19,984 nt of DNA. Source: CAJQQY01 sp964352225. Its GTDB lineage: Bacteria; Bacteroidota; Bacteroidia; Chitinophagales; Saprospiraceae. The position numbers and the translations under genes were made by a program. How positions within the stretch are numbered: the first letter of the stretch is position 1; every line of letters begins with the position of its first letter. Below the pieces are notes generated by a model. The model was given only the letters and a program-made list of their open reading frames with translations. It was not told where the DNA came from and did no database searches. Location of the stretch: positions 1 to 19,984 of the forward strand of contig CAYGRM010000088.1 of assembly GCA_964352225.1 (NCBI GenBank), read 5' to 3'. Positions 1 to 8,030 of the stretch are shown here, piece by piece.

Positions 1-846
1 AATAGGGATTGGCTTTTCTGGTCCATCTGGTAGTATCTCTCTTTCTTGCAAAGGACGTAAAACTTTGGCCTGCAGATTAATTTCCATTTCACCGATTTCT
101 TCTAAAAATAAAGATCCGTTATTGGCCATTTCAAACATCCCACGCTTACGAGTATTGGCTCCAGTAAAGGCTCCTTTTTCATGTCCAAAAAGTTCGCTTT
201 CTAAAAGTTCTTTGGGTATTGCACTCATATTTACAGCAACAAAAGGCCCTTTCTTTCGAGAAGAATTATAATGGAGGCTTTTTGCAATAACTTCTTTTCC
301 AGTTCCAGTTTCACCGGTTATAGAAACAGTAATGTTGGTTTTAACCGCTTTTTCTAACATGGAAAATACATTTTGCATAGCCTTGCTATCTCCAATAATA
401 CTTTTATCTACTTTGTAATTAATTTCTAGTTCTTCTCTAAGGGAGTGGACTTCTTCTTTTAGTAGATTTTGTTGTTTCACCCGATTGATGGTGTGCAATA
501 ATCTGTCATTGGTTTCACTATCTTTTGTGATATAATCATAAGCACCTTCTCTTAGTAATTTGACAGCTGTCGAAACGTCTTGTTGGCTAGATAATATGAT
601 CACAGCAATATCCTTATTGTAATCTTTAATCTTCTTTAAAACTTCCTCACCTGTAATATCTGGTAAAGAATAATCTAAGGATACAATGGAAGGATTCAAA
701 TGAAGACTTTGTAAACATTCTTGCCCAGTAGTAAAGACATGTACTTTGTGATCAGGATTTAATTCCATGACGTACTTCACTAATCGTTGATACATCGGAT
801 CATCCTCCACTACAAAAATAGAAGTAGGTTCGAATTTGGATTTCAT
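1..846 (-). CDS. Sigma-54-dependent response regulator (NtrC family), C-terminus beyond window
   Basis: The start codon is the ATG at 846-844, and 282 residues are visible before the window edge. Residues 1-125 form a receiver domain: acidic pocket E14-D15-D16, phosphoacceptor D58, S86/S87 and K108. Residues ~145-282 are a sigma-54-interacting AAA+ domain with Walker A GETGTGKE (178-185) and an intact GAFTGA loop (225-230), which in this family contacts sigma-54. The Walker B segment reads LFLEE (246-250), where the family usually has LFLDE. The following LRPLQE and ILPDG stretch also departs from the common LLRVLQE and RVG pattern. The DNA-binding (Fis-type) domain would lie outside the window. 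A histidine kinase partner is not visible. The gene is divergent from the EPS cluster, and palindromic sites lie in the shared upstream region, so control of EPS synthesis is a reasonable inference. Family assignment is firm; the target genes are inferred. Confidence 0.95.
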   Translation of the reverse strand, partial: MKSKFEPTSIFVVEDDPMYQRLVKYVMELNPDHKVHVFTTGQECLQSLHLNPSIVSLDYSLPDITGEEVLKKIKDYNKDIAVIILSSQQDVSTAVKLLREGAYDYITKDSETNDRLLHTINRVKQQNLLKEEVHSLREELEINYKVDKSIIGDSKAMQNVFSMLEKAVKTNITVSITGETGTGKEVIAKSLHYNSSRKKGPFVAVNMSAIPKELLESELFGHEKGAFTGANTRKRGMFEMANNGSLFLEEIGEMEINLQAKVLRPLQEREILPDGPEKPIPI

Positions 847-920
847 ATTTGTTTTTGCGTTAGTAAAAAAATGTTGATTAGTTATAGTTGGGTTTAATTC
901 AATTTGCTTAAGATAAAATC

Positions 921-936
921 AACCAATATTATGCCA
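921..936 (-). promoter_or_regulatory. Weak candidate sigma-54 promoter for the response regulator gene
   Basis: Read on the minus strand the sequence is TGGCATAATATTGGTT. The -24 half matches TGGCAC in five of six bases. At the -12 position it has GT after the invariant 10-base spacing, where GC is expected. It lies about 75 bases upstream of the start codon at 846. The match is imperfect and could be chance in AT-rich DNA. Confidence 0.2.
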
Positions 937-939
937 TAA

Positions 940-973
940 TTCTCATTTTGAGATAATGTTCTCATTTTGAAAA
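940..973. promoter_or_regulatory. Paired palindromic operator-like sites, pair 1
   Basis: Two 15-base sites, TTCTCATTTTGAGAT (940-954) and TTCTCATTTTGAAAA (959-973), start 19 bases apart. The first contains the dyad TCTCA-TTT-TGAGA. The first 12 bases of the two sites are identical. They match the pattern TTCT-N7-AGAA with one mismatch each. The form suggests a dimeric regulator binding twice side by side. The pair lies ~95-125 bases upstream of the response regulator start. Confidence 0.5.
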
Positions 974-1089
974 AAAGATTAAATCAAGTCACATTGAATT
1001 TTTCTTTATTTATAAGGGTTCCTTCGTTTTAATTTTTCTAAAAATAATTTTCTTCGATCCTAACATTCTGATCGCAATCCCTATTTTTT

Positions 1090-1123
1090 TTCTTGAAACG
1101 ATAATTTTTTCTCATTTCGAGAA
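1090..1123. promoter_or_regulatory. Paired palindromic operator-like sites, pair 2 (upstream of EPS operon)
   Basis: Sites TTCTTGAAACGATAA (1090-1104) and TTCTCATTTCGAGAA (1109-1123) again start 19 bases apart. The second is the best dyad in the window: TTTTCTC and GAGAAAA arms (1107-1113 and 1119-1125) around a 5-base centre. It ends 74 bases upstream of the -24-like element at 1198, a normal distance for an upstream activating sequence of a sigma-54 activator. Role inferred from position and symmetry. Confidence 0.5.
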
Positions 1124-1197
1124 AAAATAAAACAGATTAAGTAATTTTTAAATGTATACTGCAATGATAATTAGGGGTTTAGGTAGTTGAATGGATA

Positions 1198-1213
1198 TGG
1201 CACTTTTAATGAT
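1198..1213 (+). promoter_or_regulatory. Candidate sigma-54 (-24/-12) promoter of the EPS operon
   Basis: The sequence TGGCACTTTTAATGAT has a perfect -24 element (TGGCAC). At the right distance it has ATGA where TTGC is expected, so the -12 element is poor. Transcription would start near 1224, giving a leader of about 60 bases before the ATG at 1285. Support comes from the upstream palindrome pair and the divergent sigma-54 activator gene. The weak -12 half keeps confidence low. Confidence 0.35.
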
Positions 1214-1284
1214 TAGATATTATTGCCAACAATAATTAAAATAATCATTCTAAAAACCTGAATTTGAAATCAAATCAAATTGCC

Positions 1285-2028
1285 ATGTATAAATTTATTT
1301 ATCCATTCCTTTTTATCGTTCTTCTTTCTTCTTGCCATACTTCTAAGCCACTTTTTAGTACGATGATTAACCAAGAATTAAACGATTCTTTGGTATTTCA
1401 GATATTGAAACCGATTGAGCCAGTCTTGAAGATGGGTGATAAAATTACGATGAGTATTTGGAACCATAATGACCTAAGTATTGGGTCGGTGAATAGCGTG
1501 TATACTTCAAACGAGGGAACTGGAAAATGGTTACTACTTGATGACGAGGGTAAGATAAATTTGCCAAAAATCGGCCGAGTAAAATTAGGTGGTTTGACAG
1601 TCAAAGAAGCTAACTATTTTTTAGAGCAACAGTACGGCGTAATTTTAAAAGATCCCATCATAAACATTCGTGTGTTGAATCATTTCGTAACGGTGCTAGG
1701 AGAGGTAAATAATCCAGGCAGGTATAGCTTGGATAATGAAACGGTTTCATTAATTGAGATCTTAGGAGAAGCCAAAGGGTTAACTGCCTATTCCAAAAAC
1801 GAATCAGTTGAATTGATCCGAATCTTAAATGGGCAGTCCATTAAACTCTCTGTTGATTTTTCCGACTTAGTAAGTCTTCCAGATAAAAATATAATTCTTC
1901 AGCCCGATGATATTATTCATGTCGGCGCCACCAAAGCAAAATCTAATGACAGGAATTTAGGAAAAGTTAGTTTGATTACCAGTATTGTAACTGGAGTTGC
2001 AGTAATCATTTCAGTATTCGCTAAGTAA
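1285..2028 (+). CDS. Polysaccharide export outer-membrane lipoprotein (Wza-like, Poly_export/SLBB)
   Basis: The product forms the outer-membrane exit channel for the exopolysaccharide, partnering with the Wzc-like protein encoded next. I take the ATG at 1285 as the start. An in-frame TTG at 1264 would add seven residues before the signal peptide. The 247-residue product begins with a short hydrophobic signal ending in a lipobox, LLSSC, so lipidation at Cys18 is expected. A polysaccharide-export domain follows (LKMGDKITMSIWNH, then LLDDEGKINLPKIGRV and GGLTVKEA). Next is an SLBB-type domain (VTVLGEVNNPGRYSL ... SLIEILGEAKGL). A hydrophobic segment near the C-terminus (SLITSIVTGVAVIISVFA) is a likely membrane anchor; short Wza relatives of Bacteroidota often end this way. 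It is the first gene of the EPS operon, 31 bases before the next. Confidence 0.92.
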   Translation: MYKFIYPFLFIVLLSSCHTSKPLFSTMINQELNDSLVFQILKPIEPVLKMGDKITMSIWNHNDLSIGSVNSVYTSNEGTGKWLLLDDEGKINLPKIGRVKLGGLTVKEANYFLEQQYGVILKDPIINIRVLNHFVTVLGEVNNPGRYSLDNETVSLIEILGEAKGLTAYSKNESVELIRILNGQSIKLSVDFSDLVSLPDKNIILQPDDIIHVGATKAKSNDRNLGKVSLITSIVTGVAVIISVFAK

Positions 2029-2059
2029 TCGTTTTAACTTTTTTCTAAAAAAAAATATC

Positions 2060-4357
2060 ATGAATAAAGAATTTCAAACGCTGATAGTTCCTGTTTTAAA
2101 AGGGTTGCCCATTATAATTATTTTAGTAATTGGTGCGATTACGATGGCAGCTAAATTAGTCATTTATACTGTGCCTAAATATCAATCCGCTGGCTCCATT
2201 AAGATTGATAATCGAAATATTAATCTAGGTGATTTAGCCTTATTTGAGGAAGCTGGAAGAACGAAAGGAGCAACTTCTGTTGATTTTTTAACGGAAGTTG
2301 AAATGTTCAAATCAAAAAAATTAAAAGAATTAACGCTTCAAAATTTGGATTTTGAATTAGAATATTTTCGAGTAGGAAAAATAAAAACGGTAGAATTATA
2401 TAAAAATAATCCGATCATCATCGATTATGAAGTTTTAGAAGAAAGTGGTTATGATAAAATGTATTATTTAAAATATTTGGGAGAAAATCAATTTCTGTGG
2501 AGTAAGAATGAAGAAGTATTTAGTGAGGCGAATAGTTTCTCCATGAACGATACCTTGAATTTAAAAGGGTTAAAACTGGTGGTAAAAGAGCATGTAAAAG
2601 TATTGTTAGAAAACCCAAGTAGCTTTCAATCAGGAGACATATTTGCTTTTAGAATTAACTCGATCAGAGCATTAGTTTCGGCAGTAAGTTCAGGTAATTA
2701 TTTCGTTCGTTCGGTAGATAAAAAAATCCAAATTATTAATCTTTATTACGAACATGAGGTACCTGAAAAAGCAGAACTTTTCATTAATAAGTTGATGGAA
2801 ACTTATATTGACTATTGTAGAAATGAACATATGCGAGAAGCAGATAAAGCTCTAACATTCATTGATCTAGAATTAGAAAGTATCAAGCAGAAACTTAAAG
2901 ATTCAGAGAGTCAATTGGTCAAATATAAGACTCAAGAAAGTATCATAAATATCAAACAAGAAACGGATGCAACGCTAAAAGAAATGATGCAAATGGAGTT
3001 TCAAAAGGTTAATTATGATATGCAAAAATCTGAACTAGAAAGAACCTTCGAATACCTTGTAGGTGGAAATGATTTAAGGGATTTTGCCCCAAACTTTGAA
3101 GCATTAAAAGATCCACTTTTTAAAGAAACTTTTTTAAAGGCTCAGAATTTTGAATTAACTAAGCAAGATCTATTGTTAAAATATACTCCTCAGAGTGATG
3201 AAATAATGAATATCAATGAGAAGATCAATGAGATGCGAACTTTTATTCACGAGAGTGTGAAAAACACTTTAGATAATATAATCATCCGTCAATCTCAGAT
3301 GAAAAAATCGATTGATCAGATTTCTAGTAATATCCAAGATTTTCCAGATAAGGAGCAAAAAACGGTAGTGCTTCAGCGAGAAGTAAAACTCAATGAAGAG
3401 CTATATACTTCTTTGATTGAAAAAAGAATGGAGATTGCGGTGGCAAAATCTGCTAATACTGTTTTTCATCAAGTCATCGATCAAGCCGAAGTAAGTAAAG
3501 GGCCAGTCAGTCCGAATAAATCACTTTTTTATGGTGTAGCTGTATTTTTTGCCTTATTGATTGGGGTAGGTCTTTCGTTTTTAAGACATTATTTGACTGC
3601 CACCATTAAGACTAAAAATGAATTAACCCAATTGTTAGATATTCCTCTGATTGGAGTTATCTCTAGAATCAGAGAGAATGAAAGTCCCATTCTTGCGCTT
3701 GGTAATTTGTATACAAATTTGGAGTTGATTCAGGATAAAAAAGAAACATCTCAAGAAGCTAATACTGTTTTGATTACATCAATGCTTTTGAATGAGGGAA
3801 AAAATTTCACCATTTCAAACTTGGCAAAAACCTATGCTTCTACCGGGAAAAGAGTGTTAGTAATTGATATGGATTTGACCAATCATAAGAAGCAAAATCT
3901 CTTTGGTATTTCCAATGAAAAAGGACTAGCAGATATTTTACAAAAAAATATAACTCCTCATCAAGCGATCCTCAAGACGAATACTAAAGGGGTAGATATT
4001 ATTCCTACTGGTAACCTCCTAAATATTTATTCAGGGATTTTATTCGCTCCCCAAACCAATGAATTTATTAGTACTCTTAAAGCTGATTTTGATATTATAT
4101 TGATTAATGCACCTGCTATTGGACTAGTGGAAGATGTTACCTTGATGATGCAGCAGGTAGACTTTAACCTGCTAGTTTTTAGAGCTAGGAAAACGAAAAT
4201 TAAAACAGTCAATTTCGCAAAACAAATTATTGAAGAGCATAAAATACCTAATATTTATGGGGTTTTTAATAGCTCTAAAAGGAATCAAAGTCAAAAACAC
4301 TCTAACTCAATTTCCATCAAAGGGAGAATATGGGAAACAGTAGTTTCGATTTTTTAA
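2060..4357 (+). CDS. Wzc-like chain-length/tyrosine-kinase-type protein with degenerate kinase site
   Basis: This 765-residue inner-membrane co-polymerase controls chain length and couples synthesis to the Wza channel. A transmembrane helix lies at ~11-34, followed by a Wzz-type periplasmic domain and coiled-coil segments around 265-330 and 400-470. The motif SPNK (484-487) precedes the second helix (~489-508). The cytoplasmic domain (~570-745) has the BY-kinase fold signature, but key residues differ. Walker A reads LLNEGKNFT (K581 followed by N582, not S/T). Walker A' keeps D603 and D605 but lacks the usual R and P. Walker B reads ILINAP with N683 where Asp is normal. The C-terminus has no tyrosine cluster. 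Kinase activity is therefore doubtful; a structural or regulatory role is likelier. The reading frame is intact, so this is not an obvious pseudogene. Confidence 0.88.
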   Translation: MNKEFQTLIVPVLKGLPIIIILVIGAITMAAKLVIYTVPKYQSAGSIKIDNRNINLGDLALFEEAGRTKGATSVDFLTEVEMFKSKKLKELTLQNLDFELEYFRVGKIKTVELYKNNPIIIDYEVLEESGYDKMYYLKYLGENQFLWSKNEEVFSEANSFSMNDTLNLKGLKLVVKEHVKVLLENPSSFQSGDIFAFRINSIRALVSAVSSGNYFVRSVDKKIQIINLYYEHEVPEKAELFINKLMETYIDYCRNEHMREADKALTFIDLELESIKQKLKDSESQLVKYKTQESIINIKQETDATLKEMMQMEFQKVNYDMQKSELERTFEYLVGGNDLRDFAPNFEALKDPLFKETFLKAQNFELTKQDLLLKYTPQSDEIMNINEKINEMRTFIHESVKNTLDNIIIRQSQMKKSIDQISSNIQDFPDKEQKTVVLQREVKLNEELYTSLIEKRMEIAVAKSANTVFHQVIDQAEVSKGPVSPNKSLFYGVAVFFALLIGVGLSFLRHYLTATIKTKNELTQLLDIPLIGVISRIRENESPILALGNLYTNLELIQDKKETSQEANTVLITSMLLNEGKNFTISNLAKTYASTGKRVLVIDMDLTNHKKQNLFGISNEKGLADILQKNITPHQAILKTNTKGVDIIPTGNLLNIYSGILFAPQTNEFISTLKADFDIILINAPAIGLVEDVTLMMQQVDFNLLVFRARKTKIKTVNFAKQIIEEHKIPNIYGVFNSSKRNQSQKHSNSISIKGRIWETVVSIF

Positions 4358-4381
4358 TAATTTATAACAATACATTAACAA

Positions 4382-5641
4382 ATGAATCTATTATCAAAAA
4401 TATCCAATCATCCATCCTTTTCTAAAGGAGTCATATTTTTTGATCAAGCTTTGGTGAGTGGGAGTAATTTTTTGTTGGGTATCCTCTTAGTTCGATGGGT
4501 TGGCTTAGATAATTATGGTGTATTTGCCTTATTATGGATGGGAGTTCTATTTGCATTAGGGATTAATCAAGCTTTCATAACTAAGCCTCTTTTGTCCATT
4601 GCACCAAAGTTAAAAGCAGCTGATCAATCTGATTATTTAGATGGATTGCATGCTATTCAAGTGGTTGTAAGTGTATTGTTTTTATGTTTAGGAATGATGG
4701 TATTCTTTTTCTCAGAATTTATTTTTGAAAAAGAAATTACACAATTTATTCCCATACTGAGTGGGATAATTTTTTGTCAAATGTTGTATGATTATTATCG
4801 CAAAGTTGGCTTCTTGGATAATAATATTATCAAGGTGCTAGTGCTTGATATGCTACTATATGGAGGGCAAATAATCGGAGTAATAGGGTTGATTTATTTT
4901 GAAAAAATAGATCTATTTTCAGTCCTGTTTTTACTCTTAGGATTAAATATTATTACCGTAATAGTTGGAGTATCAAACCAACGAATTTCAATTAAAAATT
5001 ATAAAAAAATATTGGTCAGACATTTTCACTTTTCTAAATGGTTGTTGGGGACTTCAATTTTACAATGGCTATCAGGAAACTATTTTATTATTGTTGGCGC
5101 AAGTATTTTAGGAACCTCAGCAGTTGGGGCCGTTCGAATGGTACAAAATATTATGGGGTTATGCCACGTATTATTTTTGGCCATGGAGAATGTTATCCCA
5201 ATTGAAGCTGCTCGGCGATTTTATGCAGAAGGTGAACTTGCTCTGAACCAATATTTATTAAAAATAACCTACCAACTAGGGCTTGGTTTTTGTATTGTAT
5301 TGCTTGGAATAACCTTGTTTTCTTCCCAGATATTAGAAATTTTATATGGAGAAGAAGCGATTAAGTATTCTTATATTATATACGCCTACTCCGTTTTGTA
5401 TGTATTTGTCTTCTTAGGGCATCCGTTACGTTTTTACCTTAGAACTATCGAAAAAACGTATCCCATTTTTATCGCATACATTTTTGGAACTGTTTTCAGT
5501 CTTAGCTTCGCACACCTACTTTTAGTCCATTTTGACATGTATGGATTACTATTTGGATTATTAGCCACTCAATTTTTGACCTTAGTAACTTATTACTTTT
5601 TCATAAAAAAGAAAAATGTGGCTATTCCAGCAAATATTTAA
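4382..5641 (+). CDS. Oligosaccharide flippase / polysaccharide biosynthesis membrane protein (Wzx-like)
   Basis: The 419-residue protein is hydrophobic along most of its length, with about 12 predicted membrane segments by eye. Examples are GSNFLLGILLVRWVGLDNYG, VVVSVLFLCLGMMVFFF and GLGFCIVLLGITLF. The early motif LVRWVGLDNYGVFALLW resembles the first helices of MOP-superfamily flippases, whose role is to move the lipid-linked repeat unit from the cytoplasmic to the periplasmic face of the inner membrane. A near-C-terminal tract of lysines (FFIKKKN) would be cytoplasmic. It starts 24 bases after the Wzc-like gene and is followed 20 bases later by a glycosyltransferase. Overall family is clear from topology and context; transport substrate is unknown. 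Confidence 0.85.
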   Translation: MNLLSKISNHPSFSKGVIFFDQALVSGSNFLLGILLVRWVGLDNYGVFALLWMGVLFALGINQAFITKPLLSIAPKLKAADQSDYLDGLHAIQVVVSVLFLCLGMMVFFFSEFIFEKEITQFIPILSGIIFCQMLYDYYRKVGFLDNNIIKVLVLDMLLYGGQIIGVIGLIYFEKIDLFSVLFLLLGLNIITVIVGVSNQRISIKNYKKILVRHFHFSKWLLGTSILQWLSGNYFIIVGASILGTSAVGAVRMVQNIMGLCHVLFLAMENVIPIEAARRFYAEGELALNQYLLKITYQLGLGFCIVLLGITLFSSQILEILYGEEAIKYSYIIYAYSVLYVFVFLGHPLRFYLRTIEKTYPIFIAYIFGTVFSLSFAHLLLVHFDMYGLLFGLLATQFLTLVTYYFFIKKKNVAIPANI

Positions 5642-5661
5642 AAACCTTTAAAATCTAGATA

Positions 5662-6777
5662 ATGGAAATTATACATTTAGTACTTGGCAAAGCTAACCCA
5701 GAAAGGATGAACGGGGTGAATAAAGTTGCCTATCAGTTAGCTTCCACCCAAACCGATTTGGGGCACAACGTAACGCTTTGGGGGATTGCGAATTCTATGG
5801 ATAAAAATTATCCTGATCGTAATTTTAAGACTCAATTATTTTATCAAATTAAAAATAAATTAAGTTTAGATCCTGCTTTAATTCTAGCGATTAAAGCATT
5901 ATCGAAAGATACCATCGTACACCTGCACGGAGCATTTATTCCTGAATTTTACCATATCTCTAGATTACTAAAAAAACGAAATATTTCATATGTCTATACG
6001 CCTCATGGTTCCTTGACAGAGATGGCTATGACTAAAAATAAATGGGTGAAAAAAATCTATTTCCAATTTTTAGAATCTAAACTCATTGAAGATGCCAAGC
6101 GTATTCAATTACTAGGAGTGAACGAATATTCCTACTTAGATACGTTGACAAAAAAAGCTAACAAATGCTTAATTGCCAATGGACAAAATTTAAAAGTTAT
6201 TCCCATGTATCCAGCTAAAGAAACCCAAAATGAAAACCCTGTTTTCGGATTTTGTGGTCGATTGGCTACTTTTCATAAAGGGTTAGATTTGATGTTGGAA
6301 GGATTTCGAAACTATCTAAATCAGGGCGGGAAAGGTACGTTGGAATTAATCGGAGATGGAAGTGAAAGGGCTGATTTAGAGCAGTTGGCGAAGGAATTGG
6401 GAATTGCTGAGTTGGTTATTTTTCATGGTAAGAAGTTCGGAAAAGAGAAGTTTGATTTGTTAGCCAAAATGGATATTTTTTTACATACGTCTCGGATGGA
6501 AGGATTTCCTACGGCAGTTCTTGAAGCAGCGGCAATGAAAATTCCAACCATTACAAGTGATGCAACTAATATCAATGATTATGTCAAAAAATACCAAAGT
6601 GGGTTTATTTTATTTCAGAATACACCTCAGGAAATAGGTGAAGTTATGGCTACTGCTACTCAATTTTTTCACGATAAAAAATTAATGGAAATGGGGGAGA
6701 GTGGAAGGAAAATGGTGGAGCAAGAATTTAATTGGAAAAAAATTGCCAATGAATTAGTTCAAGTTTATGCTGCATGA
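5662..6777 (+). CDS. GT4-family glycosyltransferase
   Basis: This is a 371-residue GT-B fold retaining glycosyltransferase expected to add one sugar of the repeat unit from a nucleotide-sugar donor at the cytoplasmic membrane face. The N-terminal acceptor domain contains VHLHGAFIPEF and YTPHGSLTEMA. The C-terminal donor domain (~190-371) has GFCGRLATFHKGLDLMLEGF with R200 and K206 in the usual phosphate-contacting positions, and the EX7E motif MEGFPTAVLEAAA (E280 and E288). Its stop overlaps the start of the polymerase gene by four bases (ATGA), pointing to translational coupling. Donor and acceptor sugars cannot be read from the sequence. No signal peptide or membrane helix is seen. Confidence 0.92.
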   Translation: MEIIHLVLGKANPERMNGVNKVAYQLASTQTDLGHNVTLWGIANSMDKNYPDRNFKTQLFYQIKNKLSLDPALILAIKALSKDTIVHLHGAFIPEFYHISRLLKKRNISYVYTPHGSLTEMAMTKNKWVKKIYFQFLESKLIEDAKRIQLLGVNEYSYLDTLTKKANKCLIANGQNLKVIPMYPAKETQNENPVFGFCGRLATFHKGLDLMLEGFRNYLNQGGKGTLELIGDGSERADLEQLAKELGIAELVIFHGKKFGKEKFDLLAKMDIFLHTSRMEGFPTAVLEAAAMKIPTITSDATNINDYVKKYQSGFILFQNTPQEIGEVMATATQFFHDKKLMEMGESGRKMVEQEFNWKKIANELVQVYAA

Positions 6778-8030
6778 TCAAGGAGGAAAATAAGAAGAGA
6801 TATCAATGGCTATTAGTTTTATTGATCGTAATTATGGCATTACGAATATCAAGTTATTTTACTCTTTTCCCTAATTCAATTGGAGTGACGAGAGTGGTAA
6901 AAGTAGCTTTGCGATTCTTATTGACCGGATTTAGTTTAGTGATGTTGATGTCAATGAGAAAAAATTTAAAAGACTTTTCCTTTTTCTATGAAAATCATTT
7001 GAGTGGGATGTTTTACTTGGCGTATGCTCTCTTAGGAATCGCTTCTATCATTTGGTCGACTGATGTCATGTTTACCGTATTACAATTAATGATGCTTTTG
7101 GAGAGTATGGCTTTTGTTTACACTTTCTATCACCTGATGATTGTGGGAGAACATTTGACCGAAGGTCGAGCTGCCTTTGCAAAAATTCTAGCAGTCAGTA
7201 TTGCAATAATTTCAGTTTGTTTTTTGATTGGGTTATACTTTGATCCTTCTACATTTTATAGAGATACGCATGGAGGTGCAGTTTCAAGATTAGGAGGATT
7301 TATCATCAATCCAAATGAGCTAGGGATGCTATCCGTAATTGGAGCATCCATGACTTATATTCGAATGAGAGAAGGTGCCAATTTAACGTGGAATGTAATT
7401 TTTTGGGCGCTTAGTGTAGCTGTACTTTTGTTAACTCAATCAAGATCTTCTCTAGGTGCGTTCTTGCTGATCACCGGAATGTTTATTTTGATGTCCAAAA
7501 GTGCTTGGCTAAAAATTGGCTCGATCAGCGTTGCGGTGCTAGTACTTCCAGTTATTATCCAAACGATTGTGATCAAAGATGGTGATGTAGGAGAGGTGAT
7601 GAGTATGACTGGACGACTTCCGTTTTGGGGTGATTTAATTACTTATGGATTTCCCCAAAGACCAATTTTAGGGTTCGGATTTATGAGTATTAGTGATTCT
7701 CCATTTACTAATAAGTTTGATAGTATTCATGCCTATGCAGCGTCCATGACTCATAATACATTTGTTCAAGTGTTGATTAATTTAGGATTGGTCGGAGCTT
7801 TTATTTGTATTATTCAAATGACGCTCACCTTTAGAGGAATTGCAAAAAGTAAAAATGTAAATCTTCAATTAACTGCCATTGCTATTCTTATTCCAGTACT
7901 AATTAATTCGGCAACCGAGTTTGGGATTTTTGGTGAAGCTAACTATGGAATCTACTTTTACCATTTGGTGATATTAATGTTTATAATTAAAAAGAAGGAA
8001 TTCGAAAATCTGATTACGAGTAAATTATGA
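6774..8030 (+). CDS. O-antigen polymerase/ligase family protein (Wzy-like)
   Basis: The 418-residue integral membrane protein has about ten or more hydrophobic helices. In this setting it would polymerise flipped repeat units in the periplasm. A Wzy_C-type central region is recognisable: TQSRSSLGAFLLI (about residue 220) is followed by a large loop containing GRLPFWGDLITYGF, PILGFGF and then SMTHNTFVQVLINLGLVGAF. This is the pattern with an Arg, a Gly-rich turn and a conserved HN before the next helix. The start codon overlaps the preceding GT4 stop by four bases, and its own stop overlaps the next start the same way. Ligase and polymerase cannot be separated by motif alone; its place between flippase and transferases argues for polymerase. 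Confidence 0.87.
   Translation: MIKEENKKRYQWLLVLLIVIMALRISSYFTLFPNSIGVTRVVKVALRFLLTGFSLVMLMSMRKNLKDFSFFYENHLSGMFYLAYALLGIASIIWSTDVMFTVLQLMMLLESMAFVYTFYHLMIVGEHLTEGRAAFAKILAVSIAIISVCFLIGLYFDPSTFYRDTHGGAVSRLGGFIINPNELGMLSVIGASMTYIRMREGANLTWNVIFWALSVAVLLLTQSRSSLGAFLLITGMFILMSKSAWLKIGSISVAVLVLPVIIQTIVIKDGDVGEVMSMTGRLPFWGDLITYGFPQRPILGFGFMSISDSPFTNKFDSIHAYAASMTHNTFVQVLINLGLVGAFICIIQMTLTFRGIAKSKNVNLQLTAIAILIPVLINSATEFGIFGEANYGIYFYHLVILMFIIKKKEFENLITSKL

Larger units (their letters stand above)
847..1284. promoter_or_regulatory. Divergent regulatory region between response regulator and EPS operon
   Basis: This 438-base stretch has no credible gene and is very AT-rich with many T and A runs. It separates the divergent response regulator from the first EPS gene. 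It holds two pairs of a TTCT-N7-AGAA palindromic motif (940-973 and 1090-1123) and -24/-12-like promoter candidates facing each way. I see no riboswitch-like structure and no clear Bacteroidota housekeeping promoter (TTTG ... TAnnTTTG). Confidence 0.6.

Noticed and set aside
65..271. Plus-strand frame of 68 codons near the window start.
   Set aside because: It is antisense to the AAA+ domain of the response regulator, whose Walker A and GAFTGA motifs are clear on the minus strand.
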